Both the position numbers and the translations under genes were made by a program. DNA of 64,000 nucleotides from Lepidurus packardi. Its lineage: Eukaryota; Arthropoda; Branchiopoda; Notostraca; Triopsidae. Numbering within the stretch: the first letter of the stretch is position 1; each line of letters starts with the position of its first letter. This document shows, in pieces, positions 1 through 14,078 of this stretch. Where the stretch lies: positions 3,224,001 to 3,288,000 of the forward strand of contig JAKZAN010000004.1 in the NCBI GenBank assembly GCA_023053545.1. Reading direction: 5' to 3'. Under the pieces are notes generated by a model that did no database searches, was not told the DNA's origin, and was given only the letters and a program-made list of their open reading frames with translations.

Positions 1-3000
1 AAAGGTAATTTCTCTCCTCCCCCTCCGAAAAAAAGAAATAGAAAGAAATTGCAGAACTTTCAGGGAAGAATGGGGGGATTGAGAGGCTCCGATATCTAGT
101 TTTATGGACGGATTTGGGCAGATTTTGGGTATGTTCTAGAACAACTAGGAAGTGATGGCAATCGCTAATTTGATATACGTCTATAGCGAGTCACCTGGGG
201 ACAATGAAGTTAAAGCTATTTCTTTTGTGTCCCCGAATGGCACAAACCAAACTTTTTGGGTATCCTACAGCACTGGAAAACGCGAAAGAGTAGATTTCAC
301 CCGCTGTGAAATCCGTGAATGAGATAAGCTTCGTTCTCGTGTTTACTCTCGTTTTTTATATCTCCCCGCGGAGTTGCCCATGCCGGAAGGACGGGAAGTG
401 CGCAAGAGATGAGAGAGAATTTTTTTTTTAAAGGGAAGGTGCAAGAGTTTGCTCCACGTGCCGACAAGATTTCTTCCTTATAAAAGCCCACCAGAAAAGG
501 AGATTTTTTTTTTTTTTTTTTTACTTTTCCGGGAGCTTTCATGTTCTTCAGAGAGAATGGGAAGAGCGTGAGTCGGGTTTCCATTGATCGGCCTCGAAAG
601 CTACGGACGTCATCGGCGTCGTCCCGCGCGTCACCAGCACCCACTTGGAGCTACTCTTTTGCTTGGATTTTCTTCCTCGTTTTTAATGAAAGGAGGAAAA
701 CTTTTCTGTTACACGCGCTGGTTAGAGCTAATGACCACATATGTAACAATAGCACACACGTAAAAGAGTAGCCGAGCCTTTATATAAACCCCCCATTACT
801 ACCGCAGAAATGGGTGGAAGGGAAAGATTCTGCTCTTTCCACATTTTATATTATTTTATTTTTTTATACGGGAAAATTCCTGAGCCAAGGGTTGGTCATA
901 ACTTTTTTTCGGAAAAAAAGAAAAGGTTATTTTTTGAGAGCAGGAATTGACGAATGGGTTGGGCAAGAGAAAGAGGATGTATTGAACTGTGGCATGTTTA
1001 GGTGATGTTACGAAATCCTTCAAATGTGGGAGATTTGGGACAGAAAGATGACCTAATAAGTGAAATTTAATCCTGCATAAATGAAACTATGTAGAAACTA
1101 TATGGAGTTTCGGAATTGAGGTCAAGCCTGGGAAAAGATCCGATATATGTGTGGCTGCGTAGTGGAAAGAGGATTGGGATTGGAGTCTCTGTCTCTTTAA
1201 CCAAGAGATTTTGGTATCGGTTTTTTTGGACGCCACTTCCGCTTCAGCTTGGAAATTCAAATTGACCTAAATTAACCAGGACGACTCGGTAACCGGTACT
1301 AGACAGGTATTGTCTGAGTTGACTTTGAACAATAGTCTATTACTTCATGGGATGGAAGGAGAGGGAGTCCCGGACTAGCTAAAAATCGTTGAGTATATTG
1401 ATTTGCCTAGTGAAGCTGTTAGAGTGATTTGGAAGCGTTGAACCTTTGAAGGGGATGATTTTAGGCCTTTTTTTTAATGAAATGTAGAAACTAAAACACC
1501 TTATTAAGATGTCTTGGTTAAGTTGAGGAAGTAAGGAATTGTTGAGCAATGCGATCTTGAGTGATTTGAGTGATTTTGCGTGGTTGAGAATGATAAGAGT
1601 TTTAAATGATTTTAACTACCCTAAAGCGAGTTGAAGTTGGGCCTTTAGGCTCCTTGAAGATGAGTGCGGAATCTTTGGTGGTAGTGATTCTTGTGATCCT
1701 GGGGTAATTGGTAGATGCTAGTCAAGTTCACTGGTTCATTTTCGAGAGTTGAGTTAAGTCGAGTCTAGTTAATTCAGTTGAGATCTGAATTTGTCACCAA
1801 ATCTTGATTCTGATGATTCTGAGAGATCTTGTTGATTCCGATGCAATTAACTTGCTCCCTATGAGGCCCAGATCGCAGCTGGAAGCTAAAGGTTGATCTG
1901 TGAAGGGAGTGATCTGAGTCATTTAGATGATTCCTAACTGATTTCCATGATCCTCGTGATTGCTACTGCACGATAGTATCAAGATTCCCAATAGATACTA
2001 TCTATTTTTTAACTTCTAGGGGTTAAGAGCTAAAGCTCAAGCTATCATTTAGAATCTTTGATAGCATTGATTCTTGATTCAAGACATGAAATTACCTCTC
2101 CATCCTAGCATAACCAAGTAGTAGTAGCCCCAAGAATTTTGTTCTTGATAGCAAGAATCGTTAAAATCATTGAGCGGTTACTCCGGACGATTCTTCGAAA
2201 GTAGCGAGTGAAGAGTGAGGGGGGGGGGGTTATTTGGTGTGGTATAGTACGGGAGCGTGTGATGAGGTGTATTAAAGGGCAGCTAAAGTTAGATTGGGTC
2301 GCATGCCATTGGGTCGGAAATAGTCTGCGCTACGCTGGACATATATAGCTTAGCTTGTATCAGGAACGGGGTGGAAATGCAAAGGCTAAGGGCACACAGG
2401 AGCACAAGTGGCAGCGGTTATTTAGGCGAGGTACGAGGAAAACTCACGCACACACACAAACCTGCGTGCGGAGTTTCATATGTGTGTGCCCTCTTGCTGG
2501 GGCTGTGTTAATCCTTTTGGGCTATTTTCTTTTTTTCTTATTTTCTTGGGGGGTTGCGTTTCGGCGTCCGTTGACGTCGGTCGGGGGAGCGTCGGACCCA
2601 GTCCCGGGGAGGAGGAATCGTTAGGTTTGGCCATGTTGTATAGCAACTTGGGATCTCGCTCGTTTGACGTCAAGTGGGAGTTTTGGGGGCTGGGGAGGAG
2701 GCCCAACCCCCCACCCGTGTTGCTCAGGCGACGCCACCGACGCCATTCACGCGCCCCGTAACCTACCCGCCAGATATTTGCTCCTTTACAGATCGACGAG
2801 GATCGGGTCGACAAGGAGGGAAATTAACTCCATTGACACTTTTGTCTGTCTCTTTTTCGTTTTTTTTTCTGCGATGCTTTTTGGTGATAGGAAAAATGAA
2901 TCCAAATAAAAAAAAAGATGTAGGTAACCGAAGTAACCGAGAGCAGTAGTGTGACGTCAGAGGGAGGAAAGGAAGAAGGCAATAAAACGGCGCGAGGGAG

Positions 3001-4851
3001 CTTAAAAGTTCTGAGGATTTTTTTTTATTTTTGCGGTTTTTGAAAAATGTTGGTCGAGGCCATCAGTTTTGACGGACTCTTTTGAAGGACTCCTTTTGGA
3101 GGTATATGTATTCCCTGGATGCTTGTTGTCAAGGCTAAGCGGGTATTGTTGCGGCCAAGCCACACCCTTTCACTTTCACCTGTGCCACTAACCCACTTGT
3201 TTTACCTGTCTGGTGGACTGGATTGGTAGCACAAGAAGCGTCAATGCCACTTTACCTGGACGTAACACATACACATATTGTTCCTTGTTTTTGACCTTTT
3301 CTGGCAAACTGATTGCCTTATGACTTGAATCGCGAACGTCGTATACCTTTCGTTTTTCATACTTTTCATATTGAACACATTGTCTGAATGTTTCAAAAGT
3401 TAGATTGATTCACAATTTATAGACAATTATTCACAATAATATTATATATATTTTTTGGATAATTTTCACAATTATTAGACTATTTCACAGATTTGGGGTG
3501 TAATTCTATAAAGTTAACTTCCCTAGCTCATCAGTGAGGCGATTGAGACAACTGAACCGCTATATTGCAAAAGCAACGGTAGTTTATTGTAACTTTTCAA
3601 GAATTGACATTGTAGGGTAATTATTGATTCTGAAGGTGACTTTCTATTGATTTAAAACTAGAACGTCTTAATTCTGGTTTTTCTGTTATTTATTTTCGAT
3701 TGTATATTCTTAATGTCTAGTATTCTTAGGAAATGTTGGCATTCAGGTGGAATTGAAATGTTTACTTGTGAAATTACGCGAAAAAAAAATGAAGTAGCAT
3801 ATATTACGGATTCTTTGGTAGGAACTTCAGTTTTCCTCATGCCTGCATCTTTGTTAAAAAAGGCTGTGTGCGAGAAATAGTATTACGCATAAGAGGCAAA
3901 AGGAACGTGTCACGAACATATCAGCTTGTGCCAGATGCCACACGTGTGGTATGCAGGAGAACATTGGCATGGCCCAGCTTCCCACCTGAGACAACACTTA
4001 TTTAAAGATACACGGGATAGGATGGTATGGGAAAAGATCTCAAGATCCAGAAAACCGTTTCCTGCCCCGTTTCGTGGCGTTATTGCTTTGGTCTTGCCCA
4101 GTGCCCAACCTCGTATTATGATCCTGTTAAAAAGACGTAAAATTTGAGGGAAGTTTTGAGCTATTTTTCGCTTGGGCTTTTCCCAGCGTCTGCGCCTTTT
4201 TTTTCTCCTATCTTTCTCAACTTATTTCTTGCTTCACCTTTAATCACCTCCCAAAGGTTTTAGCTTTTAAAAAATTGTACATTTTTGGGTACATTTTTCA
4301 AGAGAAATACTAAGCAGACATAATGTAGGCCTTTTTTCAAGGAATTTAGTTTATCCGTTCAACACTTTTTGTCGTGTGTGGGCGTGTGTTTTGGGGGTTG
4401 GGAGAGAAAAAAAATAAAGCAACGTATACGTGAGACAATTCCATAGTGCATTTCCGCGTGCCAACGAAACTGAATTGGACGCAGAGAAGCAATTTTGGAC
4501 CCCGCGACGCCATTCTCGTTTCTCCGGTATAATCCAGCAAATAAAGTAGGCCGTCAAGGTGTCCCAGAGAGAGACAGTGACAGGTTTGATGGTGGTCCTT
4601 CAACACCTTGGAAAAGGTTGCTTGAAGTTGTGGTCAATCGCGTGGGATCTAGGACAAGGTTTCCCTTTCTTTTCAATTTTCAATTTATTTTTATTTCACC
4701 ATTCCTTGCCCCCCCCCCCCCCCTCCCCCCAGTAGGATTGCTAGGTAATGATTGAAGTTACCGTAATGATTCAAGTTACGTCTTTTAATTTTTGTTATAA
4801 TGTAAACCGATTTTAATGGTATTATTTTTTTATTTTATTTTTATTTTATAG
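1..4851. other. Gene-poor region upstream of the first recognised E74 exon
   Basis: I recognise no coding exon here. The open frames are short, overlap on both strands and have no family signature. The stretch holds homopolymer runs (T near 505-522, G near 2220-2230, C near 4711-4724) and a short CA-rich tract near 2445-2460. The first recognised exon downstream begins in mid-codon, so this stretch is probably intron or 5' flank of the E74 gene. Its 5' exons are either outside the window or not recognisable to me. Confidence 0.5.
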
Positions 4852-7800
4852 TGGACACGGCCGTGGAACCTGGGCGAGGTGCCAATGGTCGTCTTTATAT
4901 GCCAAGAAGTTTGATGCAGCCTGCCGAAGCAGCTCAGTCACCTTCATCAGCATCATCGTCTATCAGTAGACACGCCCCTTCTTTACTGAGTACGTCGTCG
5001 TCTGCATCGGCGGCATGTACGCCCAACCACCTGGCGCAAGAACCGCCCCGTACCTTACTACGAGGCATCCTGAGTCAGCAGCCGGTCATGCAGCAACCAC
5101 CTCACTTGGTTCATCAGCTCAACTTGCAAGCCTTGCACCCCGGCCATCCCGCGCTCAGACACGTCCAACTCCCTGTTCACCCAGGTAAAATTTCTACTTT
5201 ATTTTGTCATGAAATTTTTTACTCCTACTGCCTAAAATGTTCGAATTTCTGTCATCTTTCCACTTTTTCTAAATTCTAAAATTGGCCTCAGTTTTATCCC
5301 TTTCCTGAATTTTTATTAAGTTAATAATTTTAACATGATAAGTTATAAATTACAAGGTAGTAATTTTAACATTTTATTTATAATTTAAATGAATAATAAT
5401 TTCCCAAAAAAAAGGGAGATAAAGCTTTTAAAGTGACATCTTTTTCTCCTGGCTCTGATTCGTTGGACGTGAAGAAGCTTCCGGATCAAGGAGAAAAAGT
5501 TTGGGATAGGCCCATTATGTAAATACATTTAAAAGGAAGAAAGTCAACAGAAGACTTTGGGGGGACTATGGGCACAGGCTTCTGCAGAGCAGTTTTGGGG
5601 AAAGAAGAGGAGGAGAATTCTTATGGTAATTCCGAAGCCGTGTCAGGCGTTGGGAGATACCTTTCCCGTGTTGACGAGTAAATGTGCTGGAACTCGAGTC
5701 CTTTAATTATTTTTTAGTATTTCTTTGAACATCGTCTTTTTTCCTGAGTCCAGTTTAGGATTTGGCGAGAGAGTTATACTTTTGTACACAGAATTTGAGT
5801 GTTAAAATTCAATTTAGTACGCGAATTCGTGGAAATAGGAAGTTTTTATCTCGTCGAAGGATGTTGGACCCCCCAGAACGGGCCGGTACTTATGGCACAA
5901 GGGCAATAATGCCACCTCATTTATCTCCATCTGTCCTACATGGAACTGACCAGAAAGGGGGAAGGACCTCACACATTCATACACGTTCTCTATTGTGCAT
6001 ATTGGAAAATTAAAATATTGTGAAAATAATTAGCAAACACACAAAAAAAATCCAAAAATTTTCTCGTACCAAAAATGTAATTCAAATGCAATTAGCATAG
6101 AAGATGAAATTTCATAGCTAATTGTTCAAAGATTGTAAAAAATTATAAGTTTTTTTGAGAGTTCAATATTCAAAAGGTTCAATATTCAAAATAAATGGAA
6201 AAAATCATTAGTAGTATACTTTCTAATAACGTGAGATATTGAGATAATCTTGAGATATTGAAATTGAGTTCTTCGAAGGAATGTGAAGATTTGAAGGTTA
6301 AAGGAAGAGTCTCTTATGGACGCTTATGTTGAAACGCTATAGGAAAACCGTTGGGTTATTTTTAGGTGGAGAAAAGCAAAGGGCACATACGCGGAATTCG
6401 GGAACGCAGCGTCTTTTTCCGCCTTTTTCTTTTTTTTCTTCCTCGCACTCTTCGGGAACTCTTTTGGAGCTCTACTGGCTTTCCCCGAGAAGGGACGAGT
6501 CGAGTTTTGAGATGATGATGAGGGAAGATGTGAGTGACAGACATATGTGTGACCTAGATTGACCCAAGTGAAGGCGACCAACATCTCCATTCTCACGACC
6601 TTTTCTCCCTTTTTCGGAAAAGTCGTTTGACGCTCATGACCTTATAAATTGACTACTTCTGGAATGGTGGCGGGAGAAAAAGTCCGAAGAAGCCTCACGA
6701 GGACTGTTTAGTGATAGTGATTTTGGAGCTTCCCCCCACCAGTTCTCTTAATTAGGGTTTTTGCAGTTAACCGTGTCCAGAAAGAGGATGTTTACTTGAA
6801 TAAAACCCAAAAGCCTTTAAGGATGGATAGTTTACTTTTGGACGAGAGTTGCCCGGTTCCTTGAGGGATTTTTAAACATACCGCGGAGAAGAAGAGAAAA
6901 ACAGGAAATTCCGCCAAGTCTGCTCTGCTACCGCTTTTTTCTTTTGGTCTATCTCTTGATGTTGAGAGGGAATCCTGTCTTTAATTGTGCTATTATCACA
7001 CCCAGAAAAGTCGTTGTGAGAAATACTGGCGAAGAAAACATCTTGCCAAGCCTTATTACACTTGTTTCATGGCTTTGGGAAACCGGAAATACCATTAGTT
7101 TTTTTGTTTTTTTTTTCACTGACGAGTTAATGCGAATGCTCTTTCCCGAGAGCAGGAAGTCATAATTCGATGCGAGGTGCTTGGAAGTGACCGTATAGTC
7201 TAGTTTTATCTTGTTTTGCTAACGTTAATCTTTTCCTGGAAGAAATGTTTCTTCTAATTTCGTTTTTTTGGGGGGTTGTTAATGAAATGTTGTGTTCATT
7301 TCTGTCAGGTTCATTACCTCCTTCGCCAGCAGATTCCGGCGTTTCGGATGTGGATAGCAGTAGTGGGCATACCAGCTGCAGTAATGAAGACATCAAGCCC
7401 CGCCTCCTTTCCAACAGTGGTAAGTTTTGCGGGGGAGCCTTTTTTGAGGACTTTTGTGGAGCATTTTATCATCAATTTACAAAAAGGGGACAATTAACCA
7501 ACGGAATTTTTCTTTCTATCTTCTCTTTCCTTTTCTCTCCTCTTCTTTCTCTCTTATGTTTGCCTGTTCATCTCTACATGGGGCGTGGTCAACTGCCATT
7601 CCCTTAAAAAAACAAAAAGGTTTCTATGGGGAGAAGCCACCGTCGCCTGAGTCGCCTCCTCCGCTGCTACCGTTAACCACTACGGCATATGCACAGTTCA
7701 CGCCTTTCCTGCAGCCCTTTTATGCAGCGGCGGCGGCGGCGGCTGCCGTGGCGGCTTTCAATAACGAGGCATCTGCTCGTAGTCTCGACCACGCCCATTT

Positions 7801-10800
7801 CTCGCCCCGCCTTCACGGTAGGGCTCTTTTAACTCTCTTTTAACCCCCCTCCCTCCCAAAAACTAACCTTTTTAATTTTATTTTAATGCAGCAAAAATCT
7901 TTTTTAACGCTACATTTAAAATTAAGAAATTGGATTAAGTCTCTTGAGTGTACTAGCTCGTCACGTCCTATGCAAAAGCTGCCGAGTGTAGTAAGACCAA
8001 GCCGGAGTTGTGCGACGAGTCCGGGGTAGTGGAGTCGCGACAGCCGGCGAATTTTTAGCTTGCCATTGACTTTCACGGGTTTACGGGTTGCGTAACCCGG
8101 AATAGACGCGACAAGTCGGGTCTGGTCTTACGGAAAATGTCGGTAAAGCTTGTGTATGGGCGGAACAGAGCAAACTTTCCCTACTTTTAACTGCTGTACC
8201 ATATTAAAGGGGGAAAATGACTCGGAAGCGTAGTGAGACGAAGCCGGAGTTGCGCTAGGAGTCCCGGGACAGCGGGCAAAGGTAGTGTGTCATTGACCTT
8301 CATTGGTTGCGTAGGTTGCGCAAGCCGGAGTAGACGCTTCGGAGTAGACGGAGTAGACGTTTCGGCCGGGATAGGGCAAGCGTTCCCTACTTTAAACTAC
8401 TCGACCGTAATAAGGAAAAAAAAGGACTTCGCACGTCAATAATTGAAATGCAAAGGGAAGGGAGGGCAATGTTGACTATAAGTAGAGTCTCGTGTATATC
8501 TCTCCCCTGCTGGCTTTGTTTAACTTACGGGACCCGAGTAAGACGGTCAATAAGGAAATGAGTGTTTGTTGTGCGCTTAATTGCTCGTTTTATGAAAGTT
8601 AAGAGGGCGTGACCTTGAAAAGTTGGCGAAGCTGCTATTTTTATAGTTTTTTTGTCTTCTTTTCCTTGCTCGCTTTTCCTCGTGTAAAAAATGAAACAAA
8701 AGCTTTTTTCCCTTGCACTTGAAACTTACGAGAGAAGCTTTGATTAGCATAGGTGAACGTATTTCCCCTTCCGCTTATTTTCTTTGTCTTCCTCTTTCTT
8801 TTTTTTTAAATGAAAAAATAAAAAAATAATGCTAATGAGAATTGAGTGGGTGGGGGAGGGAAGGAAAGAAGAGGGGAGACAGGATTTTTATTTGTTCGCG
8901 AATATTTCTGCAAGGCCGGATGTGCTGTTGTTTACTCTGCATTCCACCTTTTGCACCCTGCTTTCTTTCTTTTCCTTTTTTTTCGAGCCTCAAAGGGTAT
9001 GGCTGTTATATTTTTCCTGTTTACAAATCCGGGGTTATGTGTGTAGTGTAGAGCTCGTAGGGTGCATCTGGGAATGGGTATAGGGTCTTTTTCCTGTTTA
9101 CGACAACTTGATCCAACCCTGGGTCCTGTTAGTCTTTTTCCTCTCTTGTGCTGCTCCTTTTACCCTTTTTGCCCAAGCAAAAGAGAGAGAGCCTAGGGAA
9201 GCGGAAAAGATTGACAGACTTGAAAAAATAAGGACCCGAGCATCGGTTATCGGAAGAATAGGCTTGGGAAACAGGTCAAGAAGGGGTTTGACCCTGTTTT
9301 TGTGCACACATTTTTGGTAAACAAGGCTAAAGAGATGGCGGAGCTTCGGCAAACAGCAGACCGTGCAGAATTTTTTTCCCCCCCGCTCTTTGCTTCCACT
9401 AAACGAGGCTAACGATTTTTTTTTATTTTTACTTTTTCGCCGGAGTTTTATGATCTGTTTGGTAGTAATCGCTCGGTTAGCCTTGAGTAAGAGAACTCAA
9501 AGTTGTTTAAGTATATTAAGGAACTGAGAGTATTTTCCGAGAGTATAACTTGTTTTAGTTTGGAATAAATTTAAAGCTTTTAAGATTATTGAATCATTTA
9601 ACTATAATTCAATTATCATTTAACTAGCATTAATATCAATAACACTATCACTATTTAGTTTAATTGTGAAAGTATGAATGAATAATGGTATACGAATAGT
9701 TTTAAAAAGATGGTAATGTAAGAACAACGGAATAACGTAAAGGCAATAGATTAATTATACGAATTCAAAGCATTTAATTGAGTTAACAATGATCATTAAA
9801 AACGTTGCCAAAAGCATATTTTAACTTATAGGAGGAGGAGGAAAACCTTGTAAAACAAGATAAAATAGTCATTCAATCTTTTTTTAAAGGAAATTTTTAC
9901 TAGAAAAAGAAACAAGTAGAACTTTGGGAGCCAATTGGAAGTTTTTGGGACATTTTATTGGAGGAGTTTCACTTTTCATCGTATGGGTGTGAGAAAAGGA
10001 AGAAAGAGGAAACAAGTCGACTCAATGACTATTGAACCGCATCCTCTTGCCCCATCCGGGATATGTTAGCTGGAACTAAGTGGTATAGGGCACATGTCGA
10101 ATTATGCAAGGAAAAGGCAAAGACTTGTTTTTATTATATTTTTATTTTTCCAAGCTGTGAATACGTATCTCGCATCCAGGAAGCTCTGCTGTGGCTGCAT
10201 GATTGCTATAGAAATGCTAATGCAGCACATCTGAGATGTGAGTGACCGGTCCAAGGGCATTTACTTTTTCCCACTTTTTTCCTCCTTTTCCCTTTTTCTT
10301 ACTATCCTTTTACGCAAACGCTGAGCTAAGCGTTACCACCCCGAGAAAAAAGTGTATAAAATTACTTGGTATCCAAGTCACTGTTAAGCGCTCGAATATA
10401 TAACAAAAAGGCAAATCTTGCTCGAGCTGACTTTATGTAGAAAGAAATCATTTATATAAAACATTCTCATATTTTCTAGTCTTAGTTTGTAAGAGTGGAG
10501 ATGATTAAGAAAGGGAGTAATAGGACACGTTACTTATGAAATAAACAAACAAAAAGCCGGATTTAATTAAGAAATGTATTTCACCAGAAATGCTTTCATC
10601 AGAGTACTGAACTATCATCTGAGCTGACTATGCTGGAAACGACGTAGAAAGGATTAAAACCACTTCCTGAGCTATGAAAAGCGTGCGACCAGGAAGTCAA
10701 AGTATTGGAAAGGGGATTCTGTTTTTGTAAGTCGAGTCTGACCTTGACAGACACAAGTAACCGTGCAGGCTTCTTTTTTTTCTTCTCATTACAGATTCAG

Positions 10801-12717
10801 CGAAATTTTTTAGCAAAGCTTTAATCAAACTTGTGCTCATACAGACTTAAGTCTGAGTTTTAGTCTATTGTTCGGATTAATAACGGAGTTGTTGTGGTTT
10901 ACGAGAGGAATTTGGAAGCGAGTTTGGGGGTTCGGGGAAAATGATGTGGTAATTTCAGCGGCAGCGTTTATTCTTGATCCTGGCGTGCCTTTTGGTTGTG
11001 CAAGCCGGGGCGCCGGGGTTCAGGTGTGGATGGATGACTTGTTCTTCCCTTTTTTCCTCCCTCTTTTGTCTTGCTTATGGCGTCAGATTTGCTTCTAGTT
11101 TCAATGTAGCACCACTCGAAAGACCGGCCTTGAACCTGTACACCTTTTCCGGCCGCGCTCCGTTTTCTTTTTCCCAAGAAAAAACCCTTCTGAACAGTTT
11201 CTAGCCACTTCCTGTTACCAATTCTGACATGTTAAAATTAAAGCTCGTAAACAACCTTGTAAACATAAATATAAACACGCGGAGATTTTGTGCGTGCATT
11301 AAACGTCGTGCCACGTAGATACTCTTTACTTAATTTCATAAATATCAGCTCTCGGGTTTCTAAGCATTTTGCGATTACATTCATTTTTGTGAATCAGAGC
11401 TAGTGTCCCAATGTCGCCAGGGGCGCGAAAACCCTTCCTTTTTTAATAGGCTTAAGATCATACATTTAACAGCATTTATTTAGCATAAATATGTGTTTTG
11501 ATGACTGAGAATTTGAAAGCAGGTTCTCATTAAATAGCTCCTTTTCTTTTGTAAAAAAAAATTGGGGAGGAATTTTTGGATTGAAAATTCGAATTATTGT
11601 AGAAAAGTTTTAGTGAATTGTGGGATTTATAAATTTGTTATTAAAAGTAATATTTGTTATTAAAATTATTTGTTATTAATTTGTTATTAAAAGTATTATT
11701 AAGAGTAATAAAAGTTATTGAATCTATATGTTAACTGAGAAGGAACGAATGTATAGTAAACGTTCTTGTTTGTCTGTTAATTACAGGTGATAATTACAGA
11801 GCGTTCCAGCCTCCCGGCTCAGCCCACGCCTATGTCGCAAGCCACTCCCTCCAGAACGCCGTACACGGGCCTTACGGAATGGGCGGTCATGTGCAACATC
11901 GCCCCGCCCCTTTGACGCTAACCAGTTCGACGTCTTCTTCCATGCCAGACTCGCCTACTAACGGGCACTATGTGAACACGCCCACCACCCCTGGCCACAT
12001 TGGGCTTTCTTCAGCCAGCGTGCCCACGTCAGTAATCCAAGCACCGACAGCCACCGCCAGCCCGACGTCGAGTTCCAGCTCGCCCACAGCTGGAGCGGCG
12101 GAAGATGCACTCTATTTGACGGAAATGAGCTTATACGGCTTGGGAACGCTCGGTTTCCCTCACGGCTCCGGCTTAGACAGTCCTCAACGAAGGAAGAAAA
12201 TGAGGAAATCCAAAAGTCCAGGCCCTGAAGGCTGTCCTAGCAAACGCAAAAGCCGAGAAGGTAAAAATGGAAGGAAAAAAATGAAATTTGAAAATAATTT
12301 CCTTCTCTCTTTTTCGATTAGCTGGCTCTACAACGTATTTGTGGGAGTTTTTACTGAAATTGTTGCAAGACAAAGAATGTTGTCCGCGGTATATCAAGTG
12401 GACCAATCGAGAAAAAGGCGTGTTTAAGTTGGTGGACTCGAAAGCCGTTTCACGCTTATGGGGTTTGCATAAAAACAAGCCTGATATGAACTACGAAACA
12501 ATGGGCAGAGCACTCAGGTATAATATAACTGTTTGGTTAATAATATTCGAGTTTATTTTATTCGAAAATTCATTTTTCTAATTTATTTATTTTGGTTTTT
12601 CTTTTTAGATATTATTACCAGAGAGGAATCCTCGCTAAAGTGGATGGTCAGAGATTGGTGTATCAGTTTGTGGACGTTCCCAAAGATATCGTGGAAATTG
12701 ACTGCACTAGCGCATGA
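4852..12717 (+). CDS. Eip74EF: ETS-domain transcription factor E74 / Eip74EF (ELF subfamily), 3' part
   Basis: Ecdysone-inducible ETS transcription factor; the family binds GGAA-core DNA in the nucleus and drives moulting-hormone cascades. Exons: 4852-5184, 7309-7419, 7620-7817, 11787-12260, 12322-12517 and 12609-12717 (stop TGA 12715-12717). All junctions keep phase, giving about 472 residues, but the first exon starts in mid-codon, so the N-terminus is missing. The last two exons encode the ETS domain, with [48 protein letters not shown] and [10 protein letters not shown], nearly identical to fly E74. An upstream exon carries the [18 protein letters not shown] stretch typical of E74, and another has an alanine run (about 7727-7756). 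A lysine/arginine-rich stretch just before the ETS domain could serve nuclear import. The C-terminus ends soon after EIDCTSA, as in E74. The introns are unusually large for this window (about 2.1 and 4.0 kb). Very sure of family; the subfamily rests on the ETS sequence. Confidence 0.93.
5185..7308 (+). other. E74 intron (about 2.1 kb)
   Basis: Non-coding by inspection, with only short frames lacking family features. It begins with gtaaaa and ends with tctgtcag. Nothing else recognised. Confidence 0.6.
7818..11786 (+). other. E74 intron (about 4 kb) with an internal tandem repeat
   Basis: Large intron between the alanine-rich exon and the exon preceding the ETS domain. It contains a diverged tandem duplication (about 7980-8420, listed separately), a run of ATTTGTTATTAAAA-type short repeats near 11630-11710, and no exon I can support. 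Confidence 0.55.
7980..8420. repeat. Two diverged tandem copies of a unit of about 230 bp
   Basis: Copy one (about 7985-8215) and copy two (about 8225-8420) share the blocks aagccggagttg, attgac(t)ttcac/ttcattg, gggttgcgtaa/ggttgcgcaa, ccggaatagacgc/ccggagtagacgc and ttccctactttaaactac in the same order. The second copy also has a small internal repeat of ggagtagac. The GC-rich composition differs from the AT-rich surroundings. Confidence 0.65.
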
Positions 12718-14078
12718 TTGGTTGAAAACCCTACCTAAAGAAGTTGAAAACACATTATTTGATCGCAAGTGCCTTTGGAGATTTAAACAAAAAATGTACG
12801 CTGACAACCGTCCTTGTCTCTTTTTTTCTGTTGTATGAAAGACAAACAAAAAAATCACGGTGCTCCAGGGGGAAAGTAATGTTGATGGGGTTATGGTTCG
12901 TGTTTGTGATTTGACGTGAAGAAAATGGAGAAAGCAGAAGCAACTTTTCAAGACTGTGATGATGGACAAGTTTAAAAAATGCCCAAGTTTTATCAGACTT
13001 TTCCCTTTGATTCAAAGTGTCAAGCGTCAAACCCTTTTATACAGTGTACAGAATTTATTGGCCATGGCAAAGTGCAGTCCTAGCCTAATTTATTTGAAAA
13101 GAAGAAAACTTATTGCTCTTTTTTCCTCATTCTTTTTATTGTATTTTTTTGTCCTGTTTAACTTTAAAGAGAGAATTATGGAGTGAGACAATAGTGGTGG
13201 CAACAGAGGTCCCTGGCACGATTAGTTTTGTACTTCACTACGTACAGTTACGTACCTTAAAATATGTTAAAAGAAGACAAAAGAAAAAATCCGACACCAC
13301 AAATGCTACCGATCTCAGCTTGGCATAACTTTTTTGTTTAGTTTACTTTGGATTCAACCCGTGAGACGTTTTAAGAATCGAAGCGTTTCTTTGCAATGAG
13401 CAGAGATGCGTTGAATATTAGTTCATTTCTGACACATTTGTTTAACGGAAAGAAGAAGAAAGAAGTTCGTGCGTGGTTCAGTTTTACTCCATGTCTCGTA
13501 GTAAAAACATACATAAACTAAGGGATTCGATAAGGGCTATTTGGTTAAAAGCATTATTATTTGTGCCAACCCTGAATTTGCCGAGTTGTTACTTTTGGAC
13601 ATAAAAAAGCACACTGATGTGTGTAAGATGTAAAATTATGTATTCTTTTGGGCCAGAAGTGCGTGAAAACATGTAGCCAGTTGTTGGTGGGTCTGATAAG
13701 AAAAGGCAGGGCATAGTGGAGCACAGAAACTCGATTTGGATTGAAAAACGTGCTTGTACATATACAAATACTGACGATATGAAAACTGTCTATTTATTTT
13801 TGCTATTTCTTTAAACTGTAACAAGAATAATAAACAATTGTATTTCCAGATGCAACCCTAAAGCTTAACGTTTTCAGTAGATTTCGTTTCGAAATTCTCA
13901 ACCGTCTTATGCCTGCATGCCGGATTGGGAAGCTAGGTCATAGGCGGGAAATTGGAAAACCCTTAGGGTCAATAGCTCTACGCATAGCCCTTTCGAGTTG
14001 CTTGGCAGTAGCCAAGCGTCAGTAAAGTACGGTGCATGCGTACGTGAGTCAGGTTGATTAATTCATTCGTTGCGCTCT
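12718..14078 (+). other. E74 3' UTR and intergenic region before GPX4
   Basis: No coding exon recognised. An AATAAA signal at 13829-13834 is a plausible 3' end for a long E74 3' UTR of about 1.1 kb. The rest is short spacer before the first GPX4 start. Confidence 0.5.

Noticed and set aside
2200..2910. Cluster of overlapping open frames near the start of the window
   Set aside because: GC-rich local sequence opens frames on both strands at once. No recognisable protein or splice pattern.
12173..12478. Minus-strand frame across the E74 ETS exons
   Set aside because: Antisense shadow of strongly conserved ETS coding sequence.
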